From: Erinaceus europaeus
Lineage: Eukaryota; Chordata; Mammalia; Eulipotyphla; Erinaceidae
DNA length: 64,000 nt
Assembly (NCBI RefSeq): GCF_950295315.1
Contig: NC_080164.1
Location: forward strand, 61,828,042-61,892,041
Reading direction: 5' to 3'
The translations under genes were made by a program, and so were the position numbers. The notes beneath the pieces are model-generated. The model saw only the letters and a program-made list of their open reading frames with translations, did no database searches and had not been told where the DNA came from. Shown here in pieces: positions 50,804 through 62,343 of this stretch. Numbering within the stretch: position 1 is the stretch's first letter; every line of letters starts with the position of its first letter.

Positions 50804-50955
50804 AGATGAATAAAATTTATTTCTTTTGTGTATGAATACTGTTTCCTCAATGCCATTTATTGAAGACTACCTTTTCTTCAAATATCCCTTGACAGCTTGT
50901 CAAATACTAGTTGACCATGTATGCATAAGTTCTTTTCTGGGTTCTCAGTACAATT
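50804..50955 (-). mobile_element. Old L1 ORF2, antisense, left flank of the inversion
   Basis: Minus-oriented L1 (caatgccatttattgaagac, gttgaccatgtatgcataag) ending in ttctcagtacaatt, where arm 1 begins. In an intact L1 this would be followed by the sequence now found inverted at 54710-54905. Confidence 0.75.
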
Positions 50956-50966
50956 AAAAAAAATTT

Positions 50967-51950
50967 TTTTTTTATTTAAGAAAGGATAAATTAACAACTC
51001 CATAGGGTAGGAGGGGTAAAACTCCACACAATTCCCACCACCTAATCTCCATATCCTATCCCCTCCCCTGATAGCTTTCCCATTCTCTATCCCACTGGGA
51101 GCATGGACCCAGGGTCCTCGTGGGTTGCAGAAGGTGGAAGGTCTGGCTTCTGTAATTGCTTCCACACTGAACATGGGCATTGAATGGTTGGTCCATACTT
51201 GCAGTCTGCCTCTCTCTTTCCCTAGTAGGGTGGGTCTCTAGGGAAGCTGAGCTCCAGGACACATTGGTGGGGTCTTCAGTCCAGGGAAGCCTGGCCGGCA
51301 TCCTGATGGCATCTGGAACCTGGTGGCTGAAAAGAGAGTTAACATACAAAGCCAAACAAATTGTTGAGCAATCATGGACCCAAAGGTTGGAATAGTGGAG
51401 AGGAAGTGTTGGGGGGGGGTACTCACTGCAAACTCTAGTGTACTTCTGCTTTCAGGTATATATTTTGCAGTAGTTTATGGATACGTGTGAACATATGCTC
51501 TCTCTCACAGAACCTGGTCTATATCTAGGTTTTGGGACTTTGTTAGAAAGTGATCCACCTGGGATGGAATACTATGAAAGGAAAGGTCTCACCCAAGTAA
51601 TGAAGCTGAAGGGTTGTCATTCCACACGTGAAGTCTCTGGACACAGTCTGAGCTGAAGCATGTTGAGGTGGCAATCATTGTGTTGATTAGGTTGCGATCG
51701 GCTGATACAATATTATTTAATATGGATTGGGAGAGGCATGCAGGAAAGTGGGTCCTATCCTAAGGTTCCAGGACTGGGGGAAATATAGGCTCTATAGTGG
51801 AGATGTGAGGTTCCTGCTGTCTTAGGGTTCCAAAAGACAATCGATAGTTAATGTTATCATCACATTATTTGGTAATTGGGTTAACTTTGAAAAGTCCTTT
51901 TGTTAGAGTTTGCTGTATAGTACCCAGTATCTTGTATATAGCTGTGCCAC
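50967..51950 (-). repeat. Inverted-repeat arm 1 (retroposon family C)
   Basis: A minus-oriented family C copy, near-identical by eye to arm 2 (54906-55866) apart from a ~25-base insertion at about 51811-51835 and scattered changes. They share rare variants, e.g. aagtatggaccaaccattca. Family C continues to ~52320 beyond the arm. Confidence 0.85.
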
Positions 51951-52320
51951 TGGTTGCTTCTGATCTACTTGGTCTAGGCTTTTGAGAGAGTCCGCATATT
52001 AAATACACAGCCTATATATTAAAAAGACTCAGTCTGTTTTAAAAACTTAGAGATATACAATTAATTTTCCCCCTCTCATATTAATTAACTAGTGATTTAT
52101 ATGACTACACTTTACTAGGAGTGTACATAAAACCATTCCCACCACCAAAAGACTGTGTCCCATCCCACCCATCCACCCCCACCCTCCACCAGCTCAAGAG
52201 GCCGCATGTCTACCCCTCACCACAGGGTTTTTACTTTGGTGCCCTACTTTCAATTAAGTCAGATCCTGCTTTTAGTTTCCCGAAACAAATTCTTAAAGAT
52301 AGTGAAGTCAGTGTAATTTA
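51951..52320 (-). repeat. Further 5' part of the arm 1 retroposon
   Basis: Sequence not present in arm 2: gcttctgatctacttggtct, cattcccaccaccaaaagac, gggtttttactttggtgccc. Taken as the longer 5' portion of a family C element, by orientation and continuity. Confidence 0.5.
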
Positions 52321-52632
52321 AGAGTAGGATTGGGAAAATGTTCATATTTAACAAGAAAGAGTTTCTTCAGTTGACTAATGCCACAGTCTATGAAACCTCT
52401 CTAGTAGTAAGCATAAATTTAGTCAGTTAACTTTTCTTCTCTAAAAAAAGGCCATATTTTTATAATAAAGAGAGAGAGAAAGAATATAGTATGACAATAC
52501 TATACATGTTTCATTCTTCTTATGTCATGTCTTCAAAAATTAAAGTTATTTTGATTGTCCTAAAAATTTAAACTGCATTTATTTGAGGGTTTTTATTTGT
52601 TTGTTTGTCTTTTGTTGTTGTTGTGGAAAATG

Positions 52633-52830
52633 AGTCTACAGAGTCAGGTGGTGATATCTCAGGTTTAGTGCTCATACTACCATGTGCAAGGACCTGAGTT
52701 CAAGCCTCTAGCACCCACCTATGGGGGGGAGGATTCATGAATGGTGAAGCAGCACTACAGATATCTCTACCTCTGTAGCTCTTCCTTCCCTTTGAATTTT
52801 TGTCTCTATCCAATAAACAAAACAGTAAAT
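52633..52830 (+). mobile_element. SINE-A type 2, diverged
   Basis: Plus-oriented: gtcaggtggtgatatctcag, gagttcaagcctctagcacc, tatccaataaacaaaac. 52321-52632 and 52831-53125 show nothing recognised. Confidence 0.75.
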
Positions 52831-53127
52831 GAATGTAGACTATTTAGAGTTCTAGCTTAAAAATATGTATATAGTCACCAAATGTGGGCATTGTAGTAAC
52901 ATTAATATCTAACCTACAAGCAGAGCTCTGAGGCTGTACACTTATATGTATGATTGGTTAGAGAATTGTTTGTCTTTATAATAATATTTACATATAAAGA
53001 TCTTAGAAGAAATCACATAAAGAAGTTATTCTCCCTATTGGTGCCATTGGAATTTCTGATGTTATCATAGCTCTCCTTCTCTGTCTTTGTTTATCTAAAT
53101 GGAAACTCTAGGCTCAGCAGCAAAATC

Positions 53128-53240
53128 ACTGGGAGAGAAGAGAAGATCAGAGCATCACTCAGTTCCAGTATAGATGGTACCAGGGACTGAACCACAGGGC
53201 CCTCAGGCATTCAAGCAGAGCTCACCTCCCTGATACAGTA
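53128..53240 (-). mobile_element. Diverged SINE-B-like copy
   Basis: Minus-oriented: atcagagcatcactcagttc, accagggactgaaccacagg. Confidence 0.5.
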
Positions 53241-53244
53241 GTTT

Positions 53245-53352
53245 ATTTCATTTCAATTTTTAGTGACTCCTTTAAAGTTTTTTTCATAATGATTTATAAG
53301 ACTGTAAGGTAATAGGGATATCATTCCACACCACTCCCACCACCAAGTTCTG
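53245..53352 (-). repeat. Retroposon family C, 3' fragment
   Basis: Minus-oriented: ataatgatttataagactgt, ccactcccaccaccaagttc. Confidence 0.6.
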
Positions 53353-53586
53353 CTCAGTAGTTTATATTTTTTATTATCTTTATATTTATTTATTGGATAG
53401 AGACAGAGAGACATTGAGAGAGGAAGAGTGACTGAGAGGGAGAGAGAGAGAGGGAGGAAGGGAGGGACCTGCAGCATTGCCTCACCACCCACAAAGCTAT
53501 CCCGCTGAGGGCTCAAATCTGGTTCCTTGCTCACTGTAACATGTATGCTCAACCAGATACACCACCACTGGGCCCCTCAGTAGTTT
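53353..53586 (-). mobile_element. SINE-A type 2
   Basis: Minus-oriented (53364-53575): ttattggatagagacagaga, ggctcaaatctggttcc. 11-bp duplication ctcagtagttt on both sides. Confidence 0.85.
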
Positions 53587-53589
53587 TAT

Positions 53590-53986
53590 TTTTTATTTTC
53601 TTAATTTTTATCTATAAAAAGGAAATACCAACAAGATCATAGAATAAGAGAGGTATAATTCTACATAATTCCCACCAACAGAACTCCGTATCCCATCCCC
53701 TCCCCTGATAGTTTCCTATTCTTTAACCCTGTGGGAATATGGACCCAGGATCATTATGGGATGCATAAGGTGGAAGGTCTGGCTTCTGTAATTGCTTCCC
53801 TACTGAGTATGGGCATTGACAGGTCGATCCATACTCCCAGCCTGTCTCTCTCTTTTCCTAGTGAGGATAGCTCTGGGAAAGCTGGGTTTTCCCAGACACA
53901 TCGGTGAGGTTGTCTACCCAAGGAAGTCTGGTTGGCATCATGTTAGCATCTGGAACCTGGAGGCTGAAAAAGAGTTAAGTACCAGA
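53590..53986 (-). repeat. Retroposon family C
   Basis: Minus-oriented: tctataaaaaggaaatacca, tctggcttctgtaattgctt, gcatctggaacctggaggct. Confidence 0.8.
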
Positions 53987-54080
53987 GCATAGTACTAGAG
54001 GTGATAGAACCTGGTACTTTAGAGCCTCAGGCAGGCATAAGAATATTTTTGCATAACCATTATGCTAGCTAACCCTGCCT
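53987..54080 (-). mobile_element. SINE-B, internally shortened
   Basis: Minus-oriented: gatagaacctggtactttag, gcataaccattatgctagct. Confidence 0.6.
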
Positions 54081-54269
54081 TTAGAGTTTTTTAAATATAA
54101 TATTTTAAATTTTTTAAAAAATCAGTTTACAATCACACCAAAACAAAATAATCAGGCATAAATTTTAATCTAGAAAGTAAAAGATTTGTACACTAAAAAC
54201 TGCAAAACACTGAAATTGAATAAGACACAAGAAAATGAAATATTCCAGATCAGAATAAAAATATTACTT

Positions 54270-54705
54270 TTTTATTGGGAGGTTAATGGTTTACAATAGC
54301 TATTTGCATGTGGGTATAATTTCTCATCTCACTGTGATAGATGTCTATAAAACACCCAACATAGATCATTTTCCATCATCATATACCAGGAACTCAGACC
54401 CTCACCTCCTCTTCCTCACTCCTGTATCTCTGTCCTCCTTCCCCTGAGTTTTTTTTGCTTTGATTCAATACATGAAACCAGTCAAAGTTTTACTCTGTGT
54501 TTTCCATTTCTGTTCTTTTTCTTAAGTTCTGCTCATGAGTGAGATCATCCTATATTCATCGTTCTCTTTCTGGTTTATCTTAATATAATTCCTTCAAGTT
54601 CCATCCAAGATAAGGTTAAGAAGGTGACATCATCATGTTTAACAGCTGAATAGCAGCCCATTGTGTATAAATACCACAACTTACTATTAATGTTTATACC
54701 CAAAC
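54270..54705 (-). mobile_element. L1 3' end, diverged
   Basis: Minus-oriented: tttattgggaggttaatggt, gagatcatcctatattcatc, accacaacttactattaatg. It meets an oppositely oriented L1 piece at ~54705. Confidence 0.75.
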
Positions 54706-54905
54706 CCCAATGGCATATACCCATAAATTAAAATAGAATTTCAAAATTCATATAAAGTAACAAAAGACTCTGTCCCAAAAGAGCCAAAGCATTCTTAAGA
54801 AAGAAGAACAAAGCTGGAGGCATCACACCCCCTGAGTTCAAACTAAACTATAAAGCTATAGTAATAAAAATAGTATGCAATAAAGACCTATAGAATTGTA
54901 CTGAG
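54706..54905 (+). mobile_element. Old L1 ORF2 piece, sense, right flank of the inversion
   Basis: Plus-oriented L1: aagaacaaagctggaggcat, ctaaactataaagctatagt. It ends in agaattgtactgag at the head of arm 2. Its reverse complement continues the L1 that stops at 50955. Confidence 0.75.
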
Positions 54906-55866
54906 GTGGCACAGCTATATACAAGATACTGGGTACTATACAGCAAACCCTAACAAAAGGACTTTTCAAAGTTAACCCAATTACCAAATAAGGTGATGAT
55001 AACATTAACTATCGATTGTCCTCACATCTCCACTATAGAGCCTATATTTCCCCCAGTCCTGGAACCTTAGAACAGGGCCCACTTTCCTGCATGCCTCTCC
55101 CAATCCATATTAAATAATATTGCATCAGCCGATTGCAACCTAATCAACGCAATGATTGCCACCTCAACATGCTTCAGCTCAGACTGTGTCCAGAGACTTC
55201 ACGTGTGGAATGACAACCCTTCAGCTTCATTACTTGGGTGAGACCTTTCCTTTCATAGTATTCTCTAATTCCATCCCAGGTGGATCACTTTCTAACAAAG
55301 TCCCAAAACCTAGATATAGACCAGGTTCTGTGAGAGAGAGCATATGTTCACACGTATCCATAAACTACTGCAAAATATATACCTGAAAGCAGAAGTACAC
55401 TAGAGTTTGCAGTGAGTACCCCCCCCAACACTTCCTCTCCACTATTCCAACCTTTGGGTCCATGATTGCTCAACAATTTGTTTGGCTTTGTATGTTAACT
55501 CTCTTTTCAGCCACCAGGTTCCAGATGCCATCAGGATGCCGGTCAGGCTTCCCTGGACTGAAGACCCCACCAATGTGTCCTGGAGCTCAGCTTCCCTAGA
55601 GACCCACCCTACTAGGGAAAGAGAGAGGCAGACTGCAAGTATGGACCAACCATTCAATGCCCATGTTCAGTGTGGAAGCAATTACAGAAGCCAGACCTTC
55701 CACCTTCTGCAACCCACAAGGACCCTGGGTCCATGCTCCCAGTGGGATAGAGAATGGGAAAGCTATCAGGGGAGGGGATAGGATATGGAGATTAGGTGGT
55801 GGGAATTATGTGGAGTTTTACCCCTCCTACCCTATGGAGTTGTTAATTTATCCTTTCTTAAATAGA
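54906..55866 (+). repeat. Inverted-repeat arm 2 (retroposon family C)
   Basis: Plus-oriented partner of arm 1, starting gtggcacagctatatacaag and ending cctttcttaaatag plus an A-rich tail (to ~55880). Spacer between arms is 2,955 bp. Head is joined to L1 sequence carrying half of a split target duplication. Confidence 0.85.
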
Positions 55867-55894
55867 AAATAAACTAAAAAAAAAGGAATTTGTT

Positions 55895-56378
55895 TCAGCA
55901 GGCTGGGGGTATGTATCAACCTACCAATGCCCACATCCAGCAGAGAAGTAATTACAAAAACCAGAACTCCTACCTTCTGCATCCCCAAAACAACCTTGAT
56001 CCATACTCCCAGTAAGGGAGAAGTGATAGGAGGAAGAAGGTAAGTGTGCTCTGAACTCTAGCTCCATTAGCACCCAGAGAGAGAGGAGGACAAAAAAAGA
56101 GATATATGGAGTTAGTAATGGCATCATGAGTGGCTTTGAGGGGAAAAGAGTGGCTTGACTGAGAAAGAAAAGGGGGCACTTATGTGTAAATGTAGACAGA
56201 TAGTTATAGAGTTGATGGCTGGTCCATGTCTATAACCTTAGGGCAACTGTGGTGGCTTGCAGCGGGGCAACTGAAGATTCAGAACCTTGGTGGTGGGAAT
56301 GGGAATTATACCTCTGTTAGCATGTAATTTTTTAAATCAATATTAAATCACCAATAAAATTTAAAAAAAGAAAAAAAA
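55895..56378 (+). repeat. Retroposon family C, variant 2
   Basis: Plus-oriented, right after arm 2: gcaggctgggggtatgtatc, tcagaaccttggtggtggg, taaatcaccaataaaattta. 56380-57235 shows nothing recognised; the minus-strand open frame at 56490-56753 resembles no family I know. Confidence 0.7.
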
Positions 56379-57249
56379 AGAATTTGTTTTAAACAGTTGA
56401 AACACTTGTAATGAACTACAGAATTAGCTAAGAGTAGAAGTGCTCTGGCTAGTGCTCAAAATGATGTGATCAGAGGGAAATAAAGTATGTCATGAAATGT
56501 GAATGCAATTGTTACCAATACAAACTGAAATTTTTTTTTTACCCCAGTAAAAATCTAATCCAAAAAAGGTCTCATTCTGTGAAAATTTATCATTTTCAAA
56601 CTTCAGTGAAAGGGACTTGAATAACTTTCCAATTTTGTATTCACTTATGTTCCTTAAAGATGTCTTACTGAAAACTGGTATCTGACCCAACAGAAAGACA
56701 TTTGCAAAATGTAATAACATGGCAACTATTCTGAAGTTTCTTGCTACAGACATATTAAACTCTTGAACATTTAGTGGTTACATCTTAATTATTTATAGAG
56801 AATATTGGTTCAATAGCAAGCAACAGGTAACAGAATTGGAAACATACCTCAATCAATATTTGAAGATTAAAGAGTAAACCATTTTTACTACTATTTTCTG
56901 TAATAAGTATTTTTTTGTGTTGGATCTGATGGCAGCTAAATTCTGGCATTTTGCCAAACTACTGCATAAAAGGATGCTGAAGGCTACTGCTATTGGTATA
57001 TAGCAGTATACTGCTACACAAATACTCTGCTATTCACCAATCTTGGCACACTTCCAATATATATCCAGCAAACCAGTTTTATTTCTACCCAAGAGGCTGG
57101 GTGCTAAGGATCAGATATGAGCACAGGCTTGTAGAAACAATAAGATTACAGCCAATAGACTGTCCCCCTTCTGGCACCCAGAGTGGGAGAGGTGTTTATG
57201 CCATACCTAGGCTTCTGAAAATTGAATTTTTTTTGGAGGGTAGGGAGTT

Positions 57250-57253
57250 ACAT

Positions 57254-57288
<35 letters not shown>

Positions 57289-57289
57289 T
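57250..57289. repeat. (TTTA)n microsatellite
   Basis: About ten tttat units at the T-rich end of a minus-oriented retroposon. Confidence 0.9.
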
Positions 57290-58330
57290 GTTTTTATTTA
57301 TAAAATGGAAACACTGACAAGACCATAGGATAAGAGGGGTACAACTCTATATAATTCCCGCCACCAGAACTTCATATCCCATTTCCTTTCCTGATAGCTT
57401 TTTTATTATTATAAAATGGAAACACTGACAAGATCGTAGGATAAGAGAGTACAATTCCCACCATCAGAGCTCCATATCTCATCCCCTCCCCTGATAGCTT
57501 TCCTATTCTTTATCCCTCTGGGAGCAAGGGTCGTCATGGGTTACAGAAGATGGAAGGTCTGGCTTCTGTAATTGTTTCCCTGCTGAACATGGGCATTGAC
57601 AGGTCGATCCATATTCCCAGCCTGTCTCTCTTTCCATAGTGGGGCAGGGCTCCAGGACACATTGTTGTCTTCCCATCCAGTTGAACCACATCATGGTAGC
57701 ATCTGGAACCTGGTGGCTGAAAGAGTTAACATATAAAGCCAAACAAATTGTTGATTAATCATGAACCTAAAGGCTGGAATACTGCAGATGAAGATTTAAG
57801 GTTTCCGTTTTGGAAATAGCTACTAGGTCTATTTTAGCTATATTCCAAAGGTCCCATGACTTTATTAATTTTTGTCTGAGCCTGACATTTGATATGCAGA
57901 TGGATCCAAGTTATTGTCTGGGGAGATGATGTTATGGCTGGAAAAAGGGCTAGAAAGCTGGATTAGGGAAGAGAGTGGCTGCCAAATATGGGAAAGGTAT
58001 ATAAATATTGTTGACTGTAAACCCCATTGATTTGATCTGGGGCCCACAGTCAGCATAGGAGCCTATGTAACCTCTACATCCCTATAGGTCCGAATCTGCA
58101 TTCTATGGTAATCAGTAAGAACATTCCGAGTTGCACCAATTTTAGGACCCATCTTCTTCAGATGGTAGATAGAGTATGTTATCCAACTCCTCCTTTGGAG
58201 GATGGAACATTCTCTACCATTGTTGATCCATGTTGAAGGTAGCTCTAATGACTTGTTGGTGGGATTTAAGTGGGCTATGTAGATGATAACACATATTGCT
58301 AGTTGAATTTGAGTATCAGATGAGGAAAGA
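57290..58330 (-). repeat. Two family C copies, one long
   Basis: 57290-57400 is a short 3' piece (tttataaaatggaaacactg). A second start at 57405 with the same words begins a ~0.9-kb copy that runs to the accattgttgatccatgttg block near 58225. Shares its distal part with 23.5-24.4 kb. Confidence 0.75.
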
Positions 58331-59934
58331 AGGTCAGAGATGACTGGACTGATGACACAATGTGGTTGAAGTTGTTCTAGTATACACTTGCATGAGTCCT
58401 TACTTTTTCAGCACAAGGGAAATTTTTGGCATAAAAGTCTTTATAGTTCACCCATGTGTCATCCTGGTCTTGTAGCTTGGACAAATTTTGGCATCATCTT
58501 GCCCATCTCAGGAAGTGAAATCTCTGTGTCAAACAGAAAAGTTGCAAAATGTATGCATCAAACTCCAACTCTCCAAGGAACTACTTAGGCCACAGTACTT
58601 CCTTCCGGTATTCAATGAGCAGAATACACCTCACTATAGTTGCACTGGGGGAGGGACCAGTGATGATGTTATAGATGGAGATGCAGGCCCAAGGAAGTGT
58701 ACAAGCGGAAGTGGGGAGTTGACCAGGATGTTGTGGGGAGCTCCAACTTTGGGAAAAATTTTCATCTCTTGAGTCATTCAAACCCTTTTCAGCTACACAT
58801 TGCTTCCCATCCTGACAGTTCATTCTTTTAAGACATGAGAAGACATTTATTTAGAGTAGCAAGTGCTTTGGTACCATCTTTTGTCTGCTTTTAAGCCACT
58901 AACCTCTTTTACCAAAGTTGGCTTTACTCAAATGTTCTTCAGTCATTTAGAACAGGAAGGCAAACAAAACAATCACAAATTGACTCTTGCACTGTCATGT
59001 GTAAGTCAGTGCTCTCTGCTGTGAGCCACTCCTTTTTTGTTCACCCCCTAATACAAATCAGAGTTAAGTTATCACCATACCATTTTCCTCAAGCCCTCTC
59101 ATTCTTGACAGTGATTTCAGATATCATAAATTGTTTCTAAGATCTGTAATTTCCTTTCATTTCCATAGCTTTTCCTGGTATCTTAAAATGTAAACAATTT
59201 TGTATTTATCCAGATCTCTTTCCTTTTCCTTCTGAAATTATTTGGAAATGGACAATCAATTTTTAGTTTCCCTCTCTTTCTGGAATTGATTGGGAATGGA
59301 CAGTTGATTTTTAGTTTTAGGAGCTGCGATCTTCTTTGTACAGCATTATCTGCATAGGAGCTCCTTCTCCTCTTGGCCACAGCTGCTGAGAGAGGGGTGT
59401 GGAAGACTGCAGGAATATTCTATTCTCCATCCTCTACCTTGGACTATAACAAGAAGGCTTAGCTTAGCTACACGAACAGGTATCTGGGTCTGGTGAGGTA
59501 TATGCTTTTCAGTGAAGTCTCCCTGATTGATAAAGTTTTTCCAGTCCTGAGAGGCTAATAAGACTTTATCTTTTTTTTGGACTTAGCACTGAAAGCCCCT
59601 TTGTGGGTAAAGTGAATGTTAATGCCTTCCTGCTCTGTATTTTTCCTCATGCGTAATAAGGATAAGAGAGTGAGCCACAAATAAACAGGCATCTGGTACT
59701 AGGGGACTGGAAACATCATTTATAAAAGGTCAAAAAATGGTTTAGGCTTTGTGGGTCATATAGTCTCTGTTGAAACTACTCAACTTGGCTGTTGTTGTGA
59801 GGAACAGTCATAGACAACCTGCAATTGGATGATTTTGACTGAATTGTCCTGTAGGTTGTAGGGTGCAGGGTGTAGGCCTCTGTCTCATATCATTGAATCA
59901 TACCTATTTTCATTAATTTTATTATTATTATTTA
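58331..59934. other. No recognised feature, one short tandem duplication
   Basis: Mostly unassigned sequence. At 59226-59318 a ~49-bp unit occurs twice, diverged (gaaatggacaatcaattttt / gggaatggacagttgatttt). No exon-like frames. Confidence 0.5.
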
Positions 59935-60175
59935 AAATTGTATTAATGATTTAATAATGATTAATAAGATTGTAGGATAACAGGGGTACAATTCCACACA
60001 ATTCCTACCACCAGAGTTCTGTATCCACCCCTTCCATTGGAAGCTTCCCTATTATTTATTATTCTGGGTTTTGGACCAAAATTCTTTATGGGGTGCAGAA
60101 GGTGGAAGGTATGGCTTCTGTAATTGCATTTCCACTGGACATGGGCATTGACAGGTCAATCTATACCTCCAGCCT
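59935..60175 (-). repeat. Retroposon family C
   Basis: Minus-oriented: ttaatgatttaataatgatt, aattcctaccaccagagttc, tctgtaattgcatttccact. Confidence 0.75.
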
Positions 60176-60540
60176 TTTTTTTTTTTTTTACAGTAGTAAG
60201 GCAAAGTTAAGGGTTTGGGAAGGGAAAGAACAAAGGAAATCAAGAAACAGAGCTTCCAATAGCAGGTAGGGAAGTAAAGAGAAATAAGGAAGAAACTCAG
60301 AAAAGAGAAATAAGATAACTGAAAAACAAGATTTGGAAAGTCCTAGTGTTACCCTTAAAAAAGGAAAAAAGGGGATTGGTTCTTGCCTACAGCAAGAATT
60401 GGAAGAATATTTCACTAAAAATGATTTTTACTTCCATCTTTCATTCTACATTTATTAACTGGAATGACAGTTGAAAAGAACTGTTTCTCAATGGTGCTGT
60501 GAACCTAACTCGACTCTAAAATGCACTTTATGAGATCGCT

Positions 60541-60633
60541 TTCTCTCCTCTCCTCTCCTCTCCTCTCCTCTCCTCTCCTCTCCTCTCCTCTCCTCTCCTC
60601 TCCTCTCCTCTCCTCTCCTCTCCTCTCCTCTCC
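60541..60633. repeat. (TCTCC)n tandem repeat at the L1 5' end
   Basis: About 18 perfect 5-bp units ending exactly where the L1 5'UTR starts (ccggatcaactagg). Perfect array suggests recent expansion. Confidence 0.95.
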
Positions 60634-61327
60634 CGGATCAACTAGGAATACCAAAGGAGACCACCCGGGACCGAAACAAGATAGGACTAGAATGACCACA
60701 GGAACCCAGTAAATCACCGGTGAGTACAAACACGTGTGGCTGGTGACAGAGAGGAGAGAGGAGCCTAAGGAGAGACTAAATGACTGCTAACAGTTCAGCA
60801 GTTTATCAGTTGAGACACCACCTCCAGTCTGCTCCACCAACAAGGGGACAGCTTAAGGGAGGAGAGGACTCCCCAGAGACTCACCAAGTGCAACTCTGAG
60901 TCTCCATTGCTACTACCCTCAGAATCTGGAGCAGCGACAGGGAGGCACACCAGGGGACAGAGATCTAACCAGGAAACTCAGAAGACCTATACCTCGGTGG
61001 CATAGCTGAGGGGCTGTGAAAGTCTCTTTGCATAACCACTGGATTATCTCTCCCACACCCTGCTTTATCTCTTGGTCAGGAGTCAGTGATTAAGCTAAGA
61101 AGCCTATTGATAGTTTAAAAGCCCTCAGACTCCCATCACCTACAGGGAAGAGAGAGAAAAAAAGAGATTTTTAAACCACTGAGCTCCAACTCAGGGATTG
61201 AAACAACTGTTAGCTTCCACCACTGTGAACCTTTTAATTAACTTACGTAGACACAAGTCAATCCAGGCAATAGTGATCAATAATTTGAAAAGTATTTATA
61301 AAGTAAACACATAACATAATATATAAA

Positions 61328-62287
61328 ATGGTTAAAACAACAAGAAAAAATATTGGAGAATCGAATCCAGCTAAAAGTCCTCCAGAGGGTGAAGCACAAA
61401 ACAACGAGTTCAACATCCAAACATTAGCTAAGGAAATAATAACAGGAGTGAGTAAAGAATTTGAAAAAATTGTAATCAGAAATGCAGGAACAACAAATGA
61501 GAATATGGAAGAAAATACTAATTATCTCATGGTTATTAGAGAGCTGAAAGCTGAAATCGCTGAGCTAAGAAGGCAACTAGCTGAACAAGCTAAAACAGTA
61601 TCAGAGCAGGGCAACAAAATAGATGAACTCCAGAGAACAGTAGAGGGCAGAGAGAATAGAATCTATGAGGCTGAAGACAGAATTAGCAAGATTGAGGATG
61701 AATTAGAGACAACTAAAAAAGAAGTAAGAGATCTCAAAAAGAGATTAAGAGATGCTGAAAACAACAACAGAGTCCTATGGGATGACTTCAAAAGAAACAA
61801 TATACACATTATTGGCATACCAGAGGAAGAAAGAGAAGAAGAGGAAGAAAGCATTTTCCAGGCCATAATAGATGAAAACTTCTCTAGTCTAAACAACATC
61901 AAAGACATAAAGATTCAAGAAGCCCAGAGGGTCCCAAACAGAATTAACCCAGACCTAAAGACACCAAGACATGTCATACTTAGAATGGAAAGGAATAAGG
62001 ATAAAGAAAGGATCCTCACGGCTGCAAAAGAAAAACAAAGAGTCACCTACAAAGGAAAACCCATAAGATTAGCAGCAGACTTCTCCATACGGACACTACA
62101 GGCCAGATAGTGGCAAGATATCTATCAAGTGCTCAATGAGAAAGGCTTTCAGCCAAGAATACTATATCCTGCTAGATTGTCATTTAGACTAGATGGAGGC
62201 ATCAAAACCTTCTCAGACAAGCAACAGTTGAAGGAATCAACCATCACCTAGCCTTCCCTGAAAGAAGTTCTGAAAGGTCTCCTATAA
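61328..62287 (+). pseudogene. L1 ORF1 (RNA-binding coiled-coil protein), interrupted
   Basis: ORF1p forms coiled-coil trimers that coat L1 RNA. The frame is open for 260 residues: an acidic/basic N-terminus, a coiled coil at ~70-147 (ELKAEIAELRRQLAEQAKTV, ELETTKKEVRDLKKRLRDAE), an RRM-like part beginning near NIHIIGIPEEE, and the C-terminal domain with TPRHVILRMER and KGKPIRLAADFSIRTLQAR. The first stop (62108-62110) cuts the C-terminal domain right after LQAR; a second one is at 62249-62251. The frame's likely natural stop is TAA at 62285-62287, giving ~319 codons. Confidence 0.93.
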
Positions 62288-62343
62288 ACAATCAGACCAC
62301 CACAAATAGGACATATATCAAAACACTCTAAAACTCTACAAGA

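Noticed and set aside
50308..51355. Frames near 100-120 residues repeated at 55.5 kb
   Set aside because: They are chance frames in the non-coding retroposon family; they recur only because the element does, and are truncated or shifted in other copies.
56490..56753. 87-residue minus-strand frame
   Set aside because: No recognisable motif, no splice or promoter context, AT-rich; not supported as a gene.
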